From positions 1-64,000 of the forward strand of contig NZ_CALUWO010000002.1 of the NCBI RefSeq assembly GCF_944324505.1: a stretch of 64,000 bases of DNA. The letters are read 5' to 3'. The notes beneath the pieces are model-generated. The model was not told where the DNA came from. It saw nothing but the letters and a program-made list of their open reading frames with translations, and searched no databases. This document shows, one piece after another, positions 32,724 through 41,393 of the stretch (position 1 is the first letter of the stretch; each line of letters starts with the position of its first letter). Source of the stretch: an uncultured Desulfovibrio sp. (GTDB lineage: Bacteria; Desulfobacterota; Desulfovibrionia; Desulfovibrionales; Desulfovibrionaceae). A program made the position numbers and the translations under genes.

Positions 32724-34526
32724 CTACTCTCCTTGCAAGGGGGGCGGCACGACGCTGCCGTCAGGACCGGGCCGCCATATGTCCTGTGTTCCGCGCAGGC
32801 GGGCACGCAGGCGCAGCCTCCAGGTGGGCAGCACCTGACGCACCGTGAAGCCGTCCTCGGCCAGCATGCCCCGCAGGCGCAGCAGATGGGCTGCTCCCAC
32901 AAAAACTGCCACATTGCCCCGCCGGATGAAGGGCAGCATACGCTGGCGGAAGCGCTGGTCGCGCACATCGATGACCTGCTCCGTGCGCGTGGGAAATTCG
33001 GTGCTGGTGCCCATCATGGCATGCAGTTCCCCCCGCAGGTAATGGACAATGTTGCGCCGCATGTAGGCCCGCCACTGGCCGCAGTGCCGGAAAAAGTCCA
33101 GCACGCGCGGCACGGGGACCGCCTCCAGCGAGTCCAGCTGTTCTTCCAGGGTCTCCATGGCCACAATGGTCCTGCCCATGCCGCGGGCCAGATGCCAGGC
33201 TTCCAGGTCTACGGAACCGCGCCAGCCCTGCCGCTCCAGAAAGCTGGTCCAGAGCGAGAAAAAGGCGTACCAGTGCCGTGTGCCGTTCAGGCGCTCCCGC
33301 ACATCGGGCATATGTTCCCATTCCATGTTCAGAAAGCGTGCCACCGGTCCGCGCACGCCGCAGACCACGCGCTCCAGCCGCCGTATCTCCTCTTCCGTCA
33401 TGAGGCTGCCCAGCACTGCGGCGCCCGGTTCGGGCTGCCGGCCCCGGGCCTCCACCCGCGCCAGGCTGTCCTCATCCAGCGGGCCTTCAAACAGCACCGT
33501 GTCCACCTGCCGGAACAGGCGGCGAAAGGCATCCGCAAACGAATAGCAGAAAAAATGCGCCGTGCCGCACAGCCACGAGCGCCGGCCCTCCCTTTCCAGC
33601 TCCCAGAGCATGGCAAAGGGGCGCTGATCCGGCAGGCGGTCCGCTATCTGCCGGCCGGAAAGGTCTTCGCTGCGTTCCGTCAGCGCGTGCACCAGCCCGT
33701 GCAGCACCACCCCTTCCACGCCGCTCCGGGGCCGTTCCTGCCACTGGGCCATGACATAGGGCAGGTGCGGCTCTGCCCCCCACTTGCGCTTGAAGCGGGT
33801 AATGCCCGCATTGACGCCCAGCCCCAGCTGCACAAACTCGCTGCCGGCCGCACCGGCCTTTTCCAGCATGAGGGCAAACAGGGCATCCCCGGCATGGGGG
33901 ACGGCGTACTGCCGCGACCGCGCCCCGATGACATAGCTCACAAAACGCGGCGTGCTGTAGTCCAGCACCAGACAGGCCACCAGCCTGCCCTGCCTGTCCC
34001 AGGCATTAAGCAGGCGCACGTCGGCACCGGGGGCGGCAAGCATCTGCGGCGTCCGGGCATACAGTTCGCGCACATTGGCCCGCAGGGCAGTGCGGCTCAG
34101 AAATTCCGCCCACAGGCGACGATGCTGCGGCCCGAAATCCCGTGATTCCTCCAGATGCAGCCGCTGCTGCGCCGTGCGCACGGGCGAACGCAGCCGCGGC
34201 GGTACGGGCGCCGCAGCCGACAGGGCATAGAAGGTGTCCCGCTCCAGAACACTGGCAGCAAGACGCGGCGGCAGGTCCGGTCCCGCGGCAAAGCAGGCCG
34301 TGGCGCCGCTCTGGCGCAGGGCTTCATCCAGAGCAGCCTCGAAACGCGCATGGCTGTAGCTGCCACCCCCCAGCAGGGGATAGGCAATGGCCATGAGCCA
34401 GTCCTCAGCCGTGTAGAAGACGAAATGATCCAGCACCAGCGCCCGGCCGCCGGAAACGGCCTGCATGAAGGGCACGGAATGTTCAGGCACCACGGCACGG
34501 GCAAGGATGTCACGTGGGGAAAGCAT
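32724..34526 (-). CDS. fusion: FemAB/GNAT-like acyltransferase domain plus TraB/GumN domain
   Basis: This 600-residue protein has two halves. Residues 1-280 match the downstream 308-residue protein, ending in GLGVNAGITRFKRKWGAEPHLP (FKRKWGA 245-251). Residues 300-600 resemble the TraB/PrgY/GumN family: SWLCGTAHFF (GTxH at 321-324), TVLFEGP (E347), DLEAWHLARGMGRTIVAMETLEEQLDSLE and VFVGAAHLLRLRGMLAEDGF (GxxH). In that family the two His motifs and Glu are thought to bind metal, and a peptidase-like role has been proposed. The start at 34526 has GCGAGG upstream and aligns with its paralogue. No signal peptide or membrane helix is obvious, so it is probably cytoplasmic. Confidence 0.7.
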   Translation of the reverse strand: MLSPRDILARAVVPEHSVPFMQAVSGGRALVLDHFVFYTAEDWLMAIAYPLLGGGSYSHARFEAALDEALRQSGATACFAAGPDLPPRLAASVLERDTFYALSAAAPVPPRLRSPVRTAQQRLHLEESRDFGPQHRRLWAEFLSRTALRANVRELYARTPQMLAAPGADVRLLNAWDRQGRLVACLVLDYSTPRFVSYVIGARSRQYAVPHAGDALFALMLEKAGAAGSEFVQLGLGVNAGITRFKRKWGAEPHLPYVMAQWQERPRSGVEGVVLHGLVHALTERSEDLSGRQIADRLPDQRPFAMLWELEREGRRSWLCGTAHFFCYSFADAFRRLFRQVDTVLFEGPLDEDSLARVEARGRQPEPGAAVLGSLMTEEEIRRLERVVCGVRGPVARFLNMEWEHMPDVRERLNGTRHWYAFFSLWTSFLERQGWRGSVDLEAWHLARGMGRTIVAMETLEEQLDSLEAVPVPRVLDFFRHCGQWRAYMRRNIVHYLRGELHAMMGTSTEFPTRTEQVIDVRDQRFRQRMLPFIRRGNVAVFVGAAHLLRLRGMLAEDGFTVRQVLPTWRLRLRARLRGTQDIWRPGPDGSVVPPPLQGE

Positions 34527-34611
34527 GGCGGGCCTCGCTGCGGAAAAAGGGCATCAGCAGACAGGCTGAGCATAGCCGCTTTGCCCCTGCCCCGCAACGA
34601 ACGGACCACCC

Positions 34612-35235
34612 TCACTCCCGGCGTGTGCAGGTGGCGCGGCCGTCGGTGCGGCCGGCCAGGGCCTCCTGGAACGCCGCTTCGCAGGACTGGGGCAGACTGA
34701 TGGTCAGGACGGCCGCCGTATCATAATGTTCTGCGCTCAGGCGGGCCTCGAAGTCGGGCAGCAGGCGGTGCAGGCGGTCAAGATGTGCAAAGTCCACGCG
34801 GACATCCAGCGTCAGGCGGGGCACGCGCTCTTCCTGGGGCAGGGCGGCCAGTACTTCGCGCACGCTGTCCTGATAGGCGCGCACCAGGCCGCCGGTCCCC
34901 AGCTTGACGCCGCCGAACCAGCGGGTGACCACCACGCACAGCTCGCCCACGCCGCAGTGCAGCAGCACCTGCAGCATGGGGCGCCCGGCCGTACCGTGGG
35001 GTTCGCCATCGTCGGAAAAGCCGATTGCCGCCGTCTGCCCCGGTGCGCCGGCCACATAGGCCCAGCAGTTGTGGGTGGCATCGGCATGGCGGGCGCGGAT
35101 GCGCTCCACAAAGGCCCGCGCCTCCTCGTGACCGGTGGTGCGGGCACACTGGGCCAGAAAACGGCTGCGCCGGATGACAAGCTCCGCGCAGTGCGGCGCC
35201 TCGGGCGAAACGGAAGGAACGGGATAACGGCTCAT
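34612..35235 (-). CDS. YigZ/IMPACT family protein
   Basis: This 207-residue protein of the UPF0029/IMPACT family shows the N-terminal-domain signature HADATHNCWAYVAGA, GFSDDGEPHGTAGRPML and VVVTRWFGGVKLGTGGLVRAY. A C-terminal ferredoxin-like EF-G IV-type domain (residues 140-205) follows. Members bind nucleic acids or ribosomes; the bacterial role is not settled. The start at 35235 (MSRYPVPSVSPE) is chosen over a longer frame because of AGGAAG upstream. Confidence 0.9.
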   Translation of the reverse strand: MSRYPVPSVSPEAPHCAELVIRRSRFLAQCARTTGHEEARAFVERIRARHADATHNCWAYVAGAPGQTAAIGFSDDGEPHGTAGRPMLQVLLHCGVGELCVVVTRWFGGVKLGTGGLVRAYQDSVREVLAALPQEERVPRLTLDVRVDFAHLDRLHRLLPDFEARLSAEHYDTAAVLTISLPQSCEAAFQEALAGRTDGRATCTRRE

Positions 35236-35356
35236 GGGGCGTGTCTTCCTGGAGGGGTGACTATCTGTCCGGTCTATAGCCCGGCCCCCGAAGCCTGGCA
35301 AGGTTTGGGGCTGCCCCCTTTACGGCAGAAAAAAACGACTTATTGTAAAAAAAGGC

Positions 35357-35403
35357 TTTACAGCCACCCGGCTTTGCCGTAAACAAGAATTGTTCCTGAT
35401 AAT
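35357..35403 (+). promoter_or_regulatory. promoter region of rubrerythrin
   Basis: There are two overlapping candidates: TTTACA-17-TAAACA (35357-35385) and TTGCCG-18-GATAAT (35374-35403). The surrounding AT content is higher than elsewhere. No clear PerR box was identified. Confidence 0.45.
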
Positions 35404-35438
35404 AACCACAATGCGTCACCGCATAAAAGGAGTTTCCC

Positions 35439-35951
35439 ATGAGCAAGACCCAAGAAAATCTGCTGGCCGCCTTTGCTGGTGAATCCCAGGCTAACCGCAA
35501 ATATCTCGCCTTTGCCGCCGTTGCCGACAAGGAAGGCCTGCCCCAGGTGGCCAAGCTGTTCCGTGCCGCTGCCGCTGCCGAAACCATCCATGCCCATGCC
35601 CACCTGCGCAATGCCGGCCTCATCGGTGACACTGCCGCCAACCTCAAGGCTGCCGTGGAAGGCGAAACCTACGAATTCACCAAGATGTATCCCGACATGA
35701 TCAAGACCGCCCAGGAAGAAGGCAATACCGCTGTTGCCAAATACTTCGACCTGGCCAACAAGGTGGAAGAAGTGCATGCCAACCTGTACAAGAAGGCCAT
35801 GGCCGATCCCAAGGGCTTTGCCTCCACTGACTACTATGTGTGCAAGGTCTGCGGCTACACCCATGAAGGCCCCTGTGACACCTGCCCCGTGTGCGGTGCC
35901 TCTGCTGCCGCCTTCTTCAAGGTTGACGACACCTGCTGCCTGAACAAGTAA
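35439..35951 (+). CDS. rbr: rubrerythrin
   Basis: This 170-residue non-haem diiron peroxidase reduces hydrogen peroxide in anaerobes. The ferritin-like domain supplies Glu and His ligands in AGESQANRKY, AAAETIHAHAHL, EGETYEFTKMYPD and KVEEVHANLYKK. The C-terminal rubredoxin domain has CKVCGY and CPVCGA. It is shorter than the classical 191-residue protein because of compact linkers. The start at 35439 has an AAAGGAG ribosome binding site. It is monocistronic with a strong terminator; no rubredoxin or perR gene is adjacent. Confidence 0.96.
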   Translation: MSKTQENLLAAFAGESQANRKYLAFAAVADKEGLPQVAKLFRAAAAAETIHAHAHLRNAGLIGDTAANLKAAVEGETYEFTKMYPDMIKTAQEEGNTAVAKYFDLANKVEEVHANLYKKAMADPKGFASTDYYVCKVCGYTHEGPCDTCPVCGASAAAFFKVDDTCCLNK

Positions 35952-35978
35952 GGCAGAACGCCGTACCTGTCCCGCCAC

Positions 35979-36010
35979 CGCGAACGGCCCTGCCGTTCGC
36001 GGTTTTTTTT
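35979..36010 (+). terminator. intrinsic terminator of rubrerythrin
   Basis: CCGCGAACGG (35979-35988), loop, CCGTTCGCGG (35993-36002), then eight T. Confidence 0.92.
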
Positions 36011-36220
36011 ACCGCCGTCAGGGACGTAGCCCGCTGCACGCGGCATTGCTTTTTGCGGCGAAAGCGGGCAACATTTTCGACCGCGCCCTGCGTGCGAAGC
36101 GCCCTTCGCATACGGTCCGGCACATCCGCAACGGATATGAAACGCTTTCCCGCAGTCTGCGGCAGCGTACCATCTGCAAAAAAGAGCGCGCCTGCGGGCG
36201 TGCTCCGGGAGGCTCCCCAC

Positions 36221-37543
36221 ATGCACAGACTCTTCCCCTCGTGCGCCCTGCTGCTGGCCGGTTTTCTGGCCCTCTTGCCCCTGACGCCGGCGGCGGCTGC
36301 CACCGCATCCCGCACCCAGGCCGCCCCTGCCGAACTGGATGCCAAATACGAGGCCCTGCGCCGCTTCAGCCAGGTTCTGGACCTGGTGGAGCACAACTAT
36401 GTCAGGGAAGTGAAGGATACGGACCTCATCAACGGTGCCCTCAAGGGCATGCTCCAGTCGCTTGATCCCCACTCCACCTTCATGACGGCCGAAGAATTCA
36501 AGGAAATGCACGAAAATACGGCCGGCGAATTCTTTGGTGTGGGCATCGAGATCACCCTGGATAATGGCCAGGTTACCGTCCTGTCGCCCATTGACGACAC
36601 CCCGGCCTTCAAGGCCGGCGTCCAGGCCGGCGACATCATTCTGTCCATCAACGGGCAGCCCACGCAGGAACTGTCGTTGCAGGAAGTGGTCTCGCGCATC
36701 CGCGGCCCCAAGGGTACGGAAGTGGAACTGACCCTGCTGCATACCAATGCCAAGGCGCCCAAGACCGTGCGCATCGTGCGCGACGCCATTCCCCTCATCA
36801 GCGTCAAGTCCCGCAAGCTGGAGGACGGCTACTACTGGGTGCGTCTCTCCCGCTTTGCCGATCCCACCTGCGACGAGCTGCGCAAGGCCCTCAAGGAAGC
36901 GGCCCGCCAATGCGAAAAGACCGGCGGCATCAAGGGCATTGTGCTTGACCTGCGCAACAATCCCGGCGGTCTGCTGGATCAGGCCGTGGATGTTTCGGAC
37001 ATGTTCCTTTCCTCCGGCGACATCGTGTCCATCAAGGGCCGCACGGAGCAGACCCGCCGCATATACAAGGCCCGCAAGCAGGACGATGACGTGACCGCCC
37101 CGGTGGTGGTGCTCATCAATGCCGGTTCTGCCTCTGCCTCGGAAATCGTGGCCGGCGCTCTGCGCGACCAGAAGCGTGCCCTCATTGTGGGCGAACGCTC
37201 CTTCGGCAAGGGGTCCGTACAGAATCTCATCCCCCTGCCGGACAATTCGGGCATCAAGATTACCATTGCCCTGTACTACACGCCCAACGGCAGTTCCATC
37301 CAGGCCGAAGGCATTGTGCCGGATGTGGAAGTGCCCTTTGTGCCCCCGCAGGACAAGGACAAGGAGGATGCCCGCTTCCTGGTGCGGGAAAAGGACCTGA
37401 ACCGCCACCTGGAAAACAGCAAGAAGGAAACGGGCGCCAGCAAGAACGATGAGGAAGTGCGCCAGCAGCTGGAACGCGATAACCAGCTGCGCATGGCCCT
37501 CAGCCTTGTGAAGAGCCTGCCCCGCATGAGCACCATCAGGTAG
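36221..37543 (+). CDS. ctpA: C-terminal processing peptidase, S41 family
   Basis: This 440-residue exported serine protease cleaves C-termini of envelope proteins. A signal peptide (residues 1-27, TPAAAA) precedes an N-terminal helical region, a PDZ domain (FFGVGIEITLDNGQVTV to GDIILSINGQ, about 105-170) and the peptidase core. The core has VLDLRNNPGGLLDQAV, the catalytic Ser region INAGSASASEI (around residue 305) and Lys330 in SFGKGSVQ. The start at 36221 has GGGAGG. It is followed after 6 bases by the deacetylase gene, so they form an operon, as in many deltaproteobacteria (ctpA with divergent polysaccharide deacetylase). Confidence 0.94.
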   Translation: MHRLFPSCALLLAGFLALLPLTPAAAATASRTQAAPAELDAKYEALRRFSQVLDLVEHNYVREVKDTDLINGALKGMLQSLDPHSTFMTAEEFKEMHENTAGEFFGVGIEITLDNGQVTVLSPIDDTPAFKAGVQAGDIILSINGQPTQELSLQEVVSRIRGPKGTEVELTLLHTNAKAPKTVRIVRDAIPLISVKSRKLEDGYYWVRLSRFADPTCDELRKALKEAARQCEKTGGIKGIVLDLRNNPGGLLDQAVDVSDMFLSSGDIVSIKGRTEQTRRIYKARKQDDDVTAPVVVLINAGSASASEIVAGALRDQKRALIVGERSFGKGSVQNLIPLPDNSGIKITIALYYTPNGSSIQAEGIVPDVEVPFVPPQDKDKEDARFLVREKDLNRHLENSKKETGASKNDEEVRQQLERDNQLRMALSLVKSLPRMSTIR

Positions 37544-37549
37544 ACCAGC

Positions 37550-38806
37550 ATGAACGGCCATGACAGCTCCCGGACAGGGCGGCCCGGCCGTCCGGGGCTG
37601 CGTCCGTCTGCGCGCCTGGGCCTGGCGGGCCTGGTCTGGCTTACGGCCTGCCTTCTGCTCGGCCTGGTGCTCCAGTCACGGGAACAGCCCCCAGCACTGC
37701 CGATGGAAATTCCCCTTTCCGACCATGGGCGCCTGCTGCAGCAGCGTCAGCAGGCCTTTGCCGCCGTGCTGGAACGCAGCCTTGCCGCCCTGCCCATGGC
37801 GCGCCTGCACTGTGACCCGCCGCGCGCGCCGGGAGAGGCGGCACGCTGTGTGGTGGAAGGGGCCGATGCGCCGCTGCGGCTGGCCCTGGGCCTGGAACAG
37901 CGCGTGCAGGCCTGGGGCAGAGCCTCGCATGAGGAAGGCCGGCGCTCGCCGCTGCTGCGCCCCGGCGAACAGCCCCGCCTTGTGTGGAATGATGACGGCA
38001 GCCTTGAAGCCCGCGTGGGTGAGCAGCTGGTGCAGCGCATAGACTTTCCGGGGCATGAGGGTCAGCTGGGCGATCTGTCCCGTCCGCTGCTGGGGCCCAG
38101 CCTGGTCATCGTGGTGGACGACATGGGCCGCAGCATGCAGGCCGCTGAAGACCTGGCCGCCCTGCCCTTTCCCGTTACCTTTTCCATCTGGCCCCATGCG
38201 CCCCACGCAACGGACGTGGAACGCCTGGCACGGGAACAGCGCCTGGATGTGCTGGTTCACCTGCCCATGCAGCCCCTGCCCCGCAGCCGGGGCCAACAGC
38301 CCGATCCCGGCCCCCATGCCCTCACCGAAAACATGGGGACGGAAGAAATGCGGACCATTCTGGATGCCGCCTTTCAGCGCCTGCCCTCTGCCATCGGCTT
38401 CAACAACCATATGGGTTCCCTGTTCACCGGGCGCCTGCCGGCCTGCCGGCAGCTCTGTTCCCTGCTGCGGGGACAGGGCCTCTTTGTGCTGGACAGCATG
38501 ACCCAGAAGCATTCTCTGCTCTGCGCCGAAGCCCTGACCCAGGGCCTGGTCAGTGCCCAGCGCACGGTCTTTCTGGATAATGTGCGGCGCGTTCCCGATA
38601 TTGTGGCAGCGCTGGATCAGGCTGCCCGTCTGGCCATGCAGCGCGGCATCGCCATTGCCATCTGCCATCCCCACGAGGAAACGCGCGCAGCCCTGAAGGT
38701 CTGGCAGAACCGCGCTGGCGTGGCCGTCATCACCCTGCGCCGGCTGGTCTGGCACCTGGCCACCGGGGCCAGCCTGCCCGACACCGCCATGCACAGCGCC
38801 CGCTGA
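37550..38806 (+). CDS. divergent polysaccharide deacetylase family protein (YibQ/DUF610)
   Basis: This 418-residue protein has an N-terminal membrane anchor (residues 24-42) and a C-terminal domain of the Polysacc_deac_2 family. It shows SLVIVVDDMGRSM, VLVHLPMQPLPRS, IGFNNHMGSLFTG, VLDSMTQKHS and IAICHPHEETRAAL, holding the Asp/His residues expected for a metal-dependent carbohydrate esterase. The cell-wall substrate is not established. The gene starts 6 bases after ctpA with no strong ribosome binding site, suggesting translational coupling. Confidence 0.88.
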   Translation: MNGHDSSRTGRPGRPGLRPSARLGLAGLVWLTACLLLGLVLQSREQPPALPMEIPLSDHGRLLQQRQQAFAAVLERSLAALPMARLHCDPPRAPGEAARCVVEGADAPLRLALGLEQRVQAWGRASHEEGRRSPLLRPGEQPRLVWNDDGSLEARVGEQLVQRIDFPGHEGQLGDLSRPLLGPSLVIVVDDMGRSMQAAEDLAALPFPVTFSIWPHAPHATDVERLAREQRLDVLVHLPMQPLPRSRGQQPDPGPHALTENMGTEEMRTILDAAFQRLPSAIGFNNHMGSLFTGRLPACRQLCSLLRGQGLFVLDSMTQKHSLLCAEALTQGLVSAQRTVFLDNVRRVPDIVAALDQAARLAMQRGIAIAICHPHEETRAALKVWQNRAGVAVITLRRLVWHLATGASLPDTAMHSAR

Positions 38807-38878
38807 CGATTCATTCTTTACCCATGCGGCCCTGCGCCGCACCGGCGCGCCTTTCCGGCGCCCAAAGGAGCACAAGAT

Positions 38879-39691
38879 ATGACAACAACCACCATCGCCT
38901 GTATCGGCTGTGGCAATATGGGCGGCGCCATGCTGGGCGGCTGGCTCCATCAGGCCCAGGAAAAGGGCTATGTCCTCAGGGGCATGACCCGCACCCCCTC
39001 CCGCGCGGCGGCCCTTGTGGAACGCGGCCTGCAACTGCTGCCCACGGCACGCGAGGCGGTGCAGGGAGCTGACGTGGTCATTCTGGCGGTGAAGCCCTAT
39101 CAGGCGGAAGCCGTGCTGCGGGATGTGGCCCCGGTCCTGCCGCAGAACAGCGTCGTGGTTTCCGTGGCGGCCGGCCTGTCTCTGGAACGCCTGCGCCAGG
39201 CCCTGGCAGACCGCTGCCCCGTGGTGCGCTGCATGCCCAATACTCCCGCCGTGGTGGGGCAGGGCATATTTGCCCTCTGCTTTGATCATCCTGCCCTGCA
39301 GGAGAGCCAGAAAGAGGCCGTGCGCCGGCTCTTTGCCAGCCTGGGCATGGTGCTGGACCTGCCGGAAAGCAAGTTCACGGCCTTTTCCGCCCTGGTGGGG
39401 GCTGGCCCGGCCTATGTCTTCCAGATGATGCAGGGACTGGTGCAGGCGGGCGTCACCCAGGGATTTCCCCGCGCCCAGGCCCGCGACCTGGTAACGGCCC
39501 TGTTTGCGGGCTGTGCCTGCATGGCTGCCCGGCAGGATACGCCGCTCATGGAATTGCGTGATCAGGTCTGCTCCCCGGCCGGGCTGACCATTGCCGGCGT
39601 CAATGTGCTGGACCGCGCCGGTCTCAGCGGCCTGCTGGTGGATGCCGTGCTGGCCGCCGAGGAACGGGGCCGCCAGATGGAGACGGAATAG
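38879..39691 (+). CDS. proC: pyrroline-5-carboxylate reductase
   Basis: This 270-residue enzyme makes L-proline from pyrroline-5-carboxylate with NAD(P)H, the last step of proline synthesis. The Rossmann motif IGCGNMGGAMLGGW starts at residue 8. VVRCMPNTPAVVGQG, FTAFSALVGAGPAYVF and the signature LRDQVCSPAGLTIAGVNVLDRAG are typical. The start at 38879 follows AAAGGAG. A terminator follows the gene. Confidence 0.96.
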   Translation: MTTTTIACIGCGNMGGAMLGGWLHQAQEKGYVLRGMTRTPSRAAALVERGLQLLPTAREAVQGADVVILAVKPYQAEAVLRDVAPVLPQNSVVVSVAAGLSLERLRQALADRCPVVRCMPNTPAVVGQGIFALCFDHPALQESQKEAVRRLFASLGMVLDLPESKFTAFSALVGAGPAYVFQMMQGLVQAGVTQGFPRAQARDLVTALFAGCACMAARQDTPLMELRDQVCSPAGLTIAGVNVLDRAGLSGLLVDAVLAAEERGRQMETE

Positions 39692-39804
39692 CCGTCCCTT
39701 CCGCGCTGCCAGACTCGTGCTGTCCGGCTCGTGCCGCCGGTTTTGCCGGGGGGGGGCAGCGTCCTTCCTCCCCGCGTACAGTTCCCCTGTCCGCAGACAA
39801 AAGC

Positions 39805-39842
39805 AAAAGGCGTCCCGCACTGCTCGCGGGACGCCTTTTTTC
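39805..39842. terminator. bidirectional intrinsic terminator
   Basis: AAAAGGCGTCCCGC (39805-39818) pairs with GCGGGACGCCTTTT (39826-39839), ending in T6. It lies between proC and the convergent AMIN-domain gene. Confidence 0.9.
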
Positions 39843-39875
39843 AACACGCTCTTCGTGAACGCTTTGTGGCGCGCC

Positions 39876-40736
39876 TTATCTGTCCACACGCACATCCAGC
39901 TGCTTGTGGTCCTTGGACAGGGTATAGCGCACCCGGGCCGGGCCGTTCATGTCAATGACCACACGGGTACGATTGTCCATCTTGCCCAGGCGCACATTGG
40001 TGACCAGCGGATTCTTGGGCACGCCAGGCGCCTTGATCTTCCAGTCGCCCACCAGGTCCACCACCACACGATCCGGTTCCTTGAGCGCAAACGGTTCCTT
40101 GAAGGAAATGGGCGAGGACCCCACAAGGCGAATGGTGGCACCGCTTTCACGGGCATAGACCACAAAGCGCGTCACGGTGCGGGCCGGCGTGGCCTGGGTG
40201 CGGGCCGGTTTTGCGGTCTGCGCCTTGCTCTCGGCCTTCCGGCTTTCGGAGGCCGGCGCAGGTTCATCCGCCACCGGCAGGGGTGCTGCCGGGGCAGGAA
40301 CGGCCGTTGCCGGCGTTTTGGGGGCCTCCGCCGCCGGGGGCGTCTTTTCCACGGGCAGGGCAGGGCCACTGGTCGTTCCGCTGCCCAGGGCCGGCGCATG
40401 GGATTCCGCCAGCACCTCCTGCGGCAGGTCGGGCGCGGCGACCGGGGGTTCGGTATTGCCGGCGGGCTGCGGGGCAGCAGCCACCTGCTGTGCCGAGGTA
40501 TCGTCAAAGGCAAAGCCGCGCTCCATGCCGGTGCTGGGCTGCGCGGGCTGCCCGGACGGGGCCTCGACGGACGGCGGGAGCGTCAGTTCGCCACCGGACG
40601 GCGCCGTGGCCGCAGCGCTTTCGCGAGAGGCTGCCGGTTCGGGGTCGGCATTCTGCGCCTGCCACTGGGTGAGCATGATGAGTGCCATGCCCAGGATGCA
40701 GACCGCAATGATAATGGCAATAAAGGCTTTATTCAT
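39876..40736 (-). CDS. AMIN-domain membrane-anchored protein
   Basis: This 286-residue protein has one N-terminal membrane helix (AFIAIIIAVCILGMALIML), a 150-residue Pro/Ala/Glu-rich linker and a C-terminal AMIN-type beta domain (about 190-286). That domain has GATIRLVGSSPISFKEPFAL, PDRVVVDLVGDW, VTNVRLGKMDNRTRVVIDM and YTLSKDHKQLDVRV. AMIN domains target cell-wall amidases and secretins to peptidoglycan or septal sites. No catalytic domain is fused. The start at 40736 has AGGAGCC upstream. Confidence 0.82.
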   Translation of the reverse strand: MNKAFIAIIIAVCILGMALIMLTQWQAQNADPEPAASRESAAATAPSGGELTLPPSVEAPSGQPAQPSTGMERGFAFDDTSAQQVAAAPQPAGNTEPPVAAPDLPQEVLAESHAPALGSGTTSGPALPVEKTPPAAEAPKTPATAVPAPAAPLPVADEPAPASESRKAESKAQTAKPARTQATPARTVTRFVVYARESGATIRLVGSSPISFKEPFALKEPDRVVVDLVGDWKIKAPGVPKNPLVTNVRLGKMDNRTRVVIDMNGPARVRYTLSKDHKQLDVRVDR

Positions 40737-41017
40737 GGCCAGAAGGCTCCTGTTGCGCAAAAGAGGAAATGCCGCGGCACCGCGGCAGACAAGGCCCTGC
40801 TCCGGGATAGCGCCCCGCCGGACCGTCCACACGACACGCTCGGAAAAGGCCGGCTTCCACAGGAGAAAATACGTCCTGTGGCCACCGCCCGCAAGGATTT
40901 TGTCCGCCCCGGCACACGGGACCTGACGTATGAACCGAATGTACATGATTTGGGCCGAATGGCAAGATTCCTTCCCCCGGCTTTACGCGCTGCCTCCTTT
41001 GGGCTAGGATGGCCGCC

Positions 41018-41374
41018 ATGCACGAAATGGCCATTGCCCAGAATATCCTTGCCATTGTCCGGGAAGAAATGACGGCCCGCGGCTGTACCCACCTTGAGCG
41101 GGTGGAGCTGGAATGCGGCGCCCTTTCCGGGGTGGTTCCCGACTCGCTGCAATTCTGCTTTGAGGTGCTGCTGCGGGAAACGCCGTGGCCCGATGCGCGG
41201 CTGGTGATACACACCATTCCCCTGCGCCTGCGCTGTTTTTCCTGCGGGCATTCCTTCGGCGGCGAGGCCGGCCAGGATGCCCTGTGGCAACCCTGCCCCC
41301 ACTGTGGCGAACAGTTCGGCCATACGGTGGAACAGGGCAAGGAGCTGCGCATCTCGCAACTTGAGGCGTCATGA
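41018..41374 (+). CDS. hypA: hydrogenase nickel incorporation protein HypA
   Basis: This 118-residue metallochaperone hands nickel to [NiFe]-hydrogenase precursors. It begins with the canonical MHEMAIAQNIL, where His2 is the nickel ligand, and carries a zinc site CFSCG...CPHCG. The start is set at 41018 on this conserved N-terminus rather than three codons earlier. It sits 19 bases ahead of hypB. Confidence 0.94.
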   Translation: MHEMAIAQNILAIVREEMTARGCTHLERVELECGALSGVVPDSLQFCFEVLLRETPWPDARLVIHTIPLRLRCFSCGHSFGGEAGQDALWQPCPHCGEQFGHTVEQGKELRISQLEAS

Positions 41375-41393
41375 ACCTGCTGGAGGAAAAAAC

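Noticed and set aside
35390..35410. PerR or Fur box upstream of rubrerythrin
   Set aside because: TTGTTCCTGATAATAACCAC has only weak dyad symmetry and does not match the 7-1-7 PerR consensus well.
37676..39895. Long minus-strand open frame (about 739 codons) opposite the deacetylase and proC
   Set aside because: It covers two well-supported genes on the other strand and has Gln/His/Gly-rich shadow composition without domains.
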